Below are positions 4,579 to 8,590 of a stretch of DNA of 8,590 bases, piece after piece (the stretch's first letter is position 1; each line of letters opens with the position of its first letter). Origin of the DNA: CAYHSY01 sp964359435. GTDB taxonomy: Bacteria; Patescibacteriota; Minisyncoccia; UBA6257; JAUSGH01. The notes under the pieces were generated by a model. It was not told where the DNA came from. It saw nothing but the letters and a program-made list of their open reading frames with translations, and did no database searches. The translations under genes were made by a program, and so were the position numbers. The stretch covers positions 1 through 8,590 of the forward strand of contig CAYHSY010000038.1 of NCBI GenBank assembly GCA_964359435.1, read 5' to 3'.

Positions 4579-5556
4579 TTAGGGGTTAGATTGGGAATTG
4601 ATTTGATAGAAGTCCGGCGTGATGCAAACAAGTAATTCATTAAACGCGGCAAAAGTTTCCCGGCAAGAATCCACGAAGGCAAGTTCTCTGACGGTGCCAT
4701 ATGAATAGTATGGGGAAATCGCCAAACGGATTCCGGGCTTTTCCAAAAAACCGCCGTATTCGTCAATTTTACCGACAAGCTTCGGATAAACCCGTTCAAT
4801 GCGCGCCTTTATATCGGTCCGGCTGACATAATTGTCCGGCAACTGGTCAAAGGGGCCGTCATAATAGTTATTTTCTCTGACGTTTTGCGCGTCAACGGCG
4901 GTCAAGATTTTCCGCCCGCGCGGCGCATCATCATAAAAAGCAAAACCGGTGCGGCGGTCGAGTAAAACTCCGGCGGGCAATTTTTTGTTTTGATCAAATT
5001 CTTCCGCCATGGCTTCGCTTTCATTCAAGACATAAAAAAAGTGGATCGGGTTTTCCTGAAACATCATATAAAACTTGAGTCCCGATTCATCAAAAATAGG
5101 ACCGACGAATTCCTCGCCCTCGGCCATATCCACCGCGCGCGGCGGCGTGAAACCGATATCATTCAAAGCGAAACTCACGGTTCTACCCAAGGCCGTCACA
5201 TCATAATTCCAAGCGTCAATTTTTTTAACTTCGACACCGTCACCCACCCCGAAAATGCGGGCGCCGAGCGTTACCGGCTTACCATCAACCACTTCAAAAT
5301 AGCCAAGATGGATAACACCCTGATCTCTATCGCGCGCGTCCAGGCGCAAATTGCCTTGGATAATTTTCCCGTCGGTCGGTAGTTTAAAATAATAATAATT
5401 TTCAGTCGGATACACGGTAACCGAGTCCGGCAAAGTCAAAAAGACCCGCTTGAAAACCTCCATCGGCGCGGGACGCGACTCGGGCTTAGCCCACAAAAAT
5501 ATGGCAGTGATCAGGCCGAAGCAGATAATAGCGAACCATTTTACGAAACTTGGCAT
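4579..5556 (-). CDS. Membrane-anchored hypothetical protein, 325 aa
   Basis: I do not recognise the family. From the chosen start MPSFVKWF the protein has one N-terminal hydrophobic helix (about 5-22), then a long region that should lie outside the cytoplasm. That region is rich in Tyr, Phe and Asp and in strand-like segments such as ENYYYFKLPTDGKIIQGNLRLDA and GVIHLGYFEVVDGKPVTLGA, suggesting a beta-rich fold. Two cysteines near the C-terminus (in VDSCRETF and LLVCITPDF) could form a disulfide. The frame is open upstream to 5634, but that would overlap truD on the other strand and add residues before the helix. ATG at 5556 or 5568 puts the helix at the N-terminus. TATTAT at 5572-5567 would give a very short leader for 5556. 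It converges on the thioredoxin-like gene with no room for a separate terminator. Confidence 0.7.
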   Translation of the reverse strand: MPSFVKWFAIICFGLITAIFLWAKPESRPAPMEVFKRVFLTLPDSVTVYPTENYYYFKLPTDGKIIQGNLRLDARDRDQGVIHLGYFEVVDGKPVTLGARIFGVGDGVEVKKIDAWNYDVTALGRTVSFALNDIGFTPPRAVDMAEGEEFVGPIFDESGLKFYMMFQENPIHFFYVLNESEAMAEEFDQNKKLPAGVLLDRRTGFAFYDDAPRGRKILTAVDAQNVRENNYYDGPFDQLPDNYVSRTDIKARIERVYPKLVGKIDEYGGFLEKPGIRLAISPYYSYGTVRELAFVDSCRETFAAFNELLVCITPDFYQINSQSNP

Positions 5557-5616
5557 ATATAGAAACATAATACGCTCATTCCCGCTACTCCGGAAATGTG
5601 TTAAATTAGGGAATAT

Positions 5617-7029
5617 ATGGTAACCCAGGAGCAACGCGACGCGGAAAAAGCGTTTCTTGAGGCGGAGCGCCGGCGCGCGCCGGAACTTTTTACGCGGGCG
5701 CCGATGGTGGACTCGCCGGAATTTCTGGAAAAAATCGGCATCGAAGGATTGTTCCGCGACCTACCGCTTGCTTATATCAAATTCGAGCCGCAAGACTTCA
5801 TCGTAGAAGAAGTGACGCCAAATGGGCACGTGATGACGGTGGACGAGGCGCCGCTTTGGGGAAACCTGGAGCATGAAGGAGGCACGTATTACGCGGAACT
5901 CGTAAAGTGCGGCGTCAATGCTTTTAGCGCCTACGCCGAAATAACCGCGGCTTTAGCCATCGACCAAAAACAACTCGGTTATGCCGGAATCAAAGACCGA
6001 CAGGCCATCACCTCCCAACGAATAAGTTTCAGAGGCATAAAAGACGCAACGGACTTCCAAAAAATCAATTCGGATTATTATTTTTTAAAAAACATTACGC
6101 GCGGCAAGGGAGCTATCACGACCGGCGAACTAAAAGGCAACCGCTTCGCTATTGTCGCGCGCCTGGAAAAACCGCTCTCGCCGGCCCAGATAGCCGCGTT
6201 TCAAGAAACGGTGGAGGACATAAAAGAAAACGGCTTCTGGAATTTTTTCTCCTTCCAGCGCTTCGGCACTCCCCGGCTTTTGAGCCATGAATATGGAAAA
6301 TTGTTGTTAAAAGGAGATTACGAGGGTTTGATAAAAACATATCTCGCCAAAGCAACGCAAAGAGAATTGCCATACTTTATTGAACTGCGGAACCGGATCG
6401 GCGCGGCCTGGGGCGATTGGGCCAAGATACAAAAACTAATGGCGCCATTACCCACCTCATTTGAAGTCGAGGAAAGGGCCTTCATTGACTATCTGGTTCT
6501 GCATCCCAAAGATTTTTTGGGCGCTCTGCGCCTGGCGCCGGAACAAATACGTTTGTGGTTTTACGCTTACGCCAGCCACCTTTTCAACCGAAAGCTTTCA
6601 AAATTGATTTTGGCCGGAGAAGCCCCGATGCAGCTGCCGCTCATGAACTCCCTAAAACCCGGCGATTGGGAACCGTACTTAGAGTATCTCGCAGCCGATG
6701 GCATTAAAATGCCCTCGCCTTACTACCGGGATTTCCCGTTTGTAAGCGTCAATTCCAGAACTTGCCCAACCACACAACACGCAGAAATACACGACGTAGT
6801 GACGAATGGCCGTTTCGCGGTATTTTCGTTTACCTTGCCCAAGGGTGCCTATGCCACCACGTTTTTGATGCACTTTTTCACGCTGGCCTCCGGTCTGCCG
6901 CTCCCACCAGATATACCCACCGACCCGATTGATTCCAAAGCTGCGCTAAGGATTGGCACGCTGGAACCGATTCTCAAAAAATTTGCCAAGTCCATCGCGG
7001 AGCAAACCGCAGACCTGGAGGCGGAATAA
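5617..7029 (+). CDS. truD: tRNA pseudouridine(13) synthase TruD
   Basis: TruD isomerises uridine 13 of certain tRNAs to pseudouridine. The N-terminal part has FEPQDFIVEEV (56-66), the usual opening of the catalytic domain. The catalytic motif GYAGIKDRQAITSQ (121-134) contains the nucleophile, expected to be D127. ELKGNRFAIVAR (171-182) matches the LxGNxFxI motif, and GFWNFFSFQRFGTP (206-219) the NYFGxQRFG motif with F for Y and S for the first Gly. The remainder (about 220-390) should be the TRUD insertion domain, before a return to the catalytic fold with RFAVFSFTLPKGAYATTFLMH. At 470 residues it is longer than the roughly 350-residue E. coli enzyme, with an N-terminal extension of about 50 residues. 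AGGGA at 5608-5612 is a weak Shine-Dalgarno; TGT-TAAATT at 5599-5607 is a possible extended -10. Confidence 0.93.
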   Translation: MVTQEQRDAEKAFLEAERRRAPELFTRAPMVDSPEFLEKIGIEGLFRDLPLAYIKFEPQDFIVEEVTPNGHVMTVDEAPLWGNLEHEGGTYYAELVKCGVNAFSAYAEITAALAIDQKQLGYAGIKDRQAITSQRISFRGIKDATDFQKINSDYYFLKNITRGKGAITTGELKGNRFAIVARLEKPLSPAQIAAFQETVEDIKENGFWNFFSFQRFGTPRLLSHEYGKLLLKGDYEGLIKTYLAKATQRELPYFIELRNRIGAAWGDWAKIQKLMAPLPTSFEVEERAFIDYLVLHPKDFLGALRLAPEQIRLWFYAYASHLFNRKLSKLILAGEAPMQLPLMNSLKPGDWEPYLEYLAADGIKMPSPYYRDFPFVSVNSRTCPTTQHAEIHDVVTNGRFAVFSFTLPKGAYATTFLMHFFTLASGLPLPPDIPTDPIDSKAALRIGTLEPILKKFAKSIAEQTADLEAE

Positions 7030-7039
7030 GAAATGTAAA

Positions 7040-7070
7040 GGGCCCGGAATCACTCGCGTGATCCGGGCCC
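7040..7070. terminator. Shared hairpin between convergent genes
   Basis: GGGCCCGGAATCAC (7040-7053) pairs with GTGATCCGGGCCC (7058-7070) around TCGC, with one bulged A. The 13-bp stem lies between the stops of truD (7029) and the minus-strand gene (7093). T-runs are poor on both sides, so it may end or protect transcripts in both directions rather than act as a classic intrinsic terminator. Confidence 0.65.
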
Positions 7071-7092
7071 TCGTGCTCCCCCCTGCGGTTCC

Positions 7093-7881
7093 TTAGGCCG
7101 AAGAGGAGTCCTGATTGTCGTTGATGGTCTGTGCCGCCGGGGTCGGCGCCGCGATCGGCTCCAAACCCCAGCTACTGTCGTTCCAGCGGAGGGTGTACCT
7201 TGCACGCCCCCCGCTGATGCTCTTGATGTTCACGGTGTGGGACAGTCCCCGCTGTCCCCCATCGAAAAGCGAAACCGGGTTTACGAACACGTCAGCCCTG
7301 AACGACTTGTCCTTCAGACCCGACTCCACCACCGGGCGCACCAGCGCCCAGTCGAACCCCTCCGGCGCCTTACCGCCGAAGACCAGGACGACCTCCAACT
7401 GCGGGTCAGGGTGTCGCCCCACCGGCAACAGGTGCACCCCCGTCGGCACATAGCCGGCGGCGATGAGCTCGTCGAGAAGACCGTCCATGGTCATCCTCAA
7501 CGCCTCGTTATTGCCGCTGCCCCGACCAAAGGCGGGCACGCCCGTGTCCGCCTTTCGCGGCTGACCACACTGCTGAACACGGTCGTGGAAGGCGACTCCT
7601 TCCTTCCGCACCGCCTCCTCCTGGGCACGCTGCTCGTTCAAGCGAGCATCGTGGGCCGGATCCCACGTCTTGACCCCGACGCCCGCTGCGAGCAGGGCAT
7701 CCCACCATCCACAGCCCTGCTTGAGAAAGGACTTGACGAGAACCTGGTAGGGGGTCTCGGGATACCCCCGCTCCCCACCGTGCTCGGGGCAAAACCCCGA
7801 CGGACCAGCCGAGTTCCGGCACCGCGCGGTGCGGTCCAGGCTGGTTGCGGCCCTGCAGGCGTAGTTGGGCGGATAAAACAT
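7093..7881 (-). CDS. Hypothetical protein with an N-terminal Cys/His cluster, 262 aa
   Basis: I do not recognise the whole protein. The N-terminus carries C9, C21, C31 and H34 (YACRAA, RTARCRNSAG, GFCPEHGG), spacing C-x11-C-x9-C-x2-H. This resembles small putative zinc-binding motifs in which a basic segment with one Cys precedes a G-F/Y-C-x2-H end. A charged, probably helical stretch (about 78-107) follows, then an alpha/beta-looking C-terminal part (QLEVVLVFGG, FRADVFVNPVSLFDGG, ARYTLRWNDSSWGLEP) and a polar tail. The frame is open from a GTG at 7935, but ATG at 7881 is preferred because GAGG lies eight bases upstream. The predicted transcript from 7958 gives a 77-base leader. Codon usage is more GC-rich than in the genes left of 7030. 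No enzyme motif is evident. Confidence 0.65.
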   Translation of the reverse strand: MFYPPNYACRAATSLDRTARCRNSAGPSGFCPEHGGERGYPETPYQVLVKSFLKQGCGWWDALLAAGVGVKTWDPAHDARLNEQRAQEEAVRKEGVAFHDRVQQCGQPRKADTGVPAFGRGSGNNEALRMTMDGLLDELIAAGYVPTGVHLLPVGRHPDPQLEVVLVFGGKAPEGFDWALVRPVVESGLKDKSFRADVFVNPVSLFDGGQRGLSHTVNIKSISGGRARYTLRWNDSSWGLEPIAAPTPAAQTINDNQDSSSA

Positions 7882-7889
7882 CAGATGAT

Positions 7890-7893
7890 CCTC
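7890..7893 (-). promoter_or_regulatory. Shine-Dalgarno (GAGG) that decides the start at 7881
   Basis: Minus-strand TTGAGGATC places GAGG eight bases before ATG at 7881. The upstream in-frame GTG at 7935 has no such signal, so the shorter 262-residue protein is preferred. Confidence 0.6.
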
Positions 7894-7964
7894 AAAAGAA
7901 GCGACCCTGACGGGCCAAAAACAAGTCGCAACCACAAGTGAAAGAGCTACTGATTTACCTATAT

Positions 7965-7993
7965 ATTATCGCAAACCGTAGCCATAAAGTCAA
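7965..7993 (-). promoter_or_regulatory. Sigma-70-type promoter for the 262-aa gene
   Basis: TTGACT (7993-7988), a 17-base spacer and GATAAT (7970-7965) on the minus strand match five of six consensus bases each. The predicted start is about 7958, well upstream of ATG 7881. Confidence 0.7.
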
Positions 7994-8016
7994 CCCCTCC
8001 GCGATGCCCAGAAATT

Positions 8017-8031
8017 CCTCATTTTATGAGG
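8017..8031. repeat. Small perfect hairpin
   Basis: CCTCAT (8017-8022) and ATGAGG (8026-8031) pair around TTT. It is the last of three hairpins that follow the beta-CASP gene on the minus strand. Its role is unknown; the stem is short. Confidence 0.45.
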
Positions 8032-8042
8032 CCTAGAAAGCC

Positions 8043-8075
8043 CAACGGCTCAACGGGGTTGCCGTTGAGCCGTTG
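8043..8075. repeat. 14-bp perfect inverted repeat
   Basis: CAACGGCTCAACGG (8043-8056) pairs perfectly with CCGTTGAGCCGTTG (8062-8075) around GGTTG. It lies between the terminator of the beta-CASP gene and the promoter at 7965-7993. It lacks a T-run and could be a back-up terminator or a protein-binding site. Confidence 0.65.
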
Positions 8076-8079
8076 CCCA

Positions 8080-8111
8080 AAATAAAAGGCAGGTTACGGG
8101 AGTAACCTGCC
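8080..8111 (-). terminator. Intrinsic terminator of the beta-CASP nuclease gene
   Basis: GGCAGGTTAC (8088-8097) pairs perfectly with GTAACCTGCC (8102-8111) around a four-base loop. On the minus strand it is followed by TTTTATTTT. It starts 15 bases past the stop codon, a textbook rho-independent terminator. Confidence 0.85.
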
Positions 8112-8126
8112 CAGATACGACGCTAG

Positions 8127-8590
8127 TTAATCAACAACCACTTCCCCGCCAGGTTCCGCGCAGACCATCTTGCACGAAAACCGTGAAGCGTTTACGGCGA
8201 TCCAACCCTGGATTTCCGTTCCGGAGTCGCCGTGATTTAGAACCACCGTGTCGGCACCGAGGCGCCGGATGAACTGTTCAAGCTCGGGGCCGTCGGCGTG
8301 GAGAGACAATTGGAATTGTCGGATGTCCGCCATGCGCCGAACCCTATCAGGCACGCCAATCCCGAGCTGGACTTCATCGCCGAATTGGCTTTGGAGCAAC
8401 AGAGCACCCGGGGTATCCGCGCCCTGATAACCGATGAACGCGATGCCGTCGGAAGCGAGCTCGCTCGCGTCACGGGCGTAAAACCATGAACGCGAGTTTT
8501 CCTGCAACATCCCACCGGAGGCGATGACGATCTTGGGGTTATGGTGGGTGCACAGTTCTTCCGTATGATGGCGACCTCGAACAAAGTAAA
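8127..8590 (-). CDS. Beta-CASP metallo-beta-lactamase-fold nuclease, C-terminal part (runs off the window)
   Basis: The frame is open to the right edge, so only the last roughly 154 residues are seen. They begin VRGRHHTEELC and continue NPKIVIASGGMLQ, the beta-CASP segment that usually reads like a-SGM. GIAFIGYQGADTPGALLLQ matches the conserved F-GYQ-x-GTxG segment. FQLSLHADGPELEQFI is motif B, with the His codon at 8298-8300. ADTVVLNHGD is motif C, with the His codon at 8232-8234. A His in motif C is typical of the RNA-processing branch (CPSF-73/RNase J-like), so RNA cleavage is the likely activity. The metallo-beta-lactamase HxHxDH part lies outside the window. The ATG at 8510 is internal, because homology continues upstream of it. 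It ends in TAA and is followed by a strong terminator. Confidence 0.88.
   Translation of the reverse strand, partial: YFVRGRHHTEELCTHHNPKIVIASGGMLQENSRSWFYARDASELASDGIAFIGYQGADTPGALLLQSQFGDEVQLGIGVPDRVRRMADIRQFQLSLHADGPELEQFIRRLGADTVVLNHGDSGTEIQGWIAVNASRFSCKMVCAEPGGEVVVD

Noticed and set aside
4572..4590. Telomere-like GGGTTTAGGGGTTAG
   Set aside because: It is a single occurrence overlapping the end of the convergent minus-strand gene; there is no array.
5557..5634. Upstream start of the 325-aa protein at 5634
   Set aside because: It would overlap the truD start and place about 26 extra residues ahead of the membrane anchor; starts at 5556 or 5568 fit better.
7237..7941. Long plus-strand open frame opposite the 262-aa gene
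   Set aside because: It is rich in Arg, Pro and His, has no recognisable domain or start signal, and mirrors a minus-strand gene that has a promoter and SD. GC-rich antisense frames like this are common shadows.
8237..8584. Alternative minus-strand frame over the beta-CASP gene
   Set aside because: It is Ser/Arg/Pro-rich without domains, while the chosen frame carries beta-CASP motifs B and C.

Overview
The window looks like part of a bacterial genome reconstructed from a metagenome. It has a run of exactly 100 Ns, short membrane or hypothetical proteins, a LemA/TPM pair, a DUF559 nuclease, a four-helix-bundle (23S rRNA intervening-sequence type) ORF, TruD and a beta-CASP nuclease. That mix is common in Candidate Phyla Radiation (Patescibacteria) genomes. 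This lineage call is inference from gene content; no marker gene here settles it. TGA is used as a stop codon (e.g. at 148-150), so the code appears to be standard bacterial.

Layout. 1-147 is non-coding and holds nested inverted repeats. 148-717 (-) is a six-helix membrane protein of unknown function with an extended -10 promoter placed so that its mRNA should be leaderless. 760-1380 (-) is an unknown soluble protein preceded by a 10-codon ORF with a strong Shine-Dalgarno and an ATGA overlap. 1502-1891 (-) is a DUF559 nuclease lying between inverted copies of a two-hairpin, REP-like module; one side is three 53-bp tandem repeats beside the assembly gap (1899-1998). 2164-4000 (-) is a lemA / TPM-domain (YgcG-like) operon interrupted by a four-helix-bundle ORF whose ends carry inverted heptamer repeats. 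4051-4575 (+) is a membrane-anchored thioredoxin-like protein. 4579-5556 (-) is an unknown membrane-anchored protein. 5617-7029 (+) is TruD. 7093-7881 (-) is an unknown protein with a Cys/His cluster. 8127 to the right edge (-) is the C-terminal part of a beta-CASP metallo-beta-lactamase-fold nuclease.

How it fits together. LemA and TPM proteins are commonly encoded together and act at the cell envelope. TruD and the beta-CASP nuclease act on RNA, but they are separated by a convergent terminator and an unrelated gene. The two most interesting regions are small inserted units that are AT-rich compared with their neighbours: the DUF559 gene in inverted REP-like palindromes, and the four-helix-bundle gene in inverted heptamers inside a protein operon. 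The right-hand end (about 7030 onward) is more GC-rich and uses a long 5' leader with a Shine-Dalgarno, unlike the leaderless-looking genes on the left.
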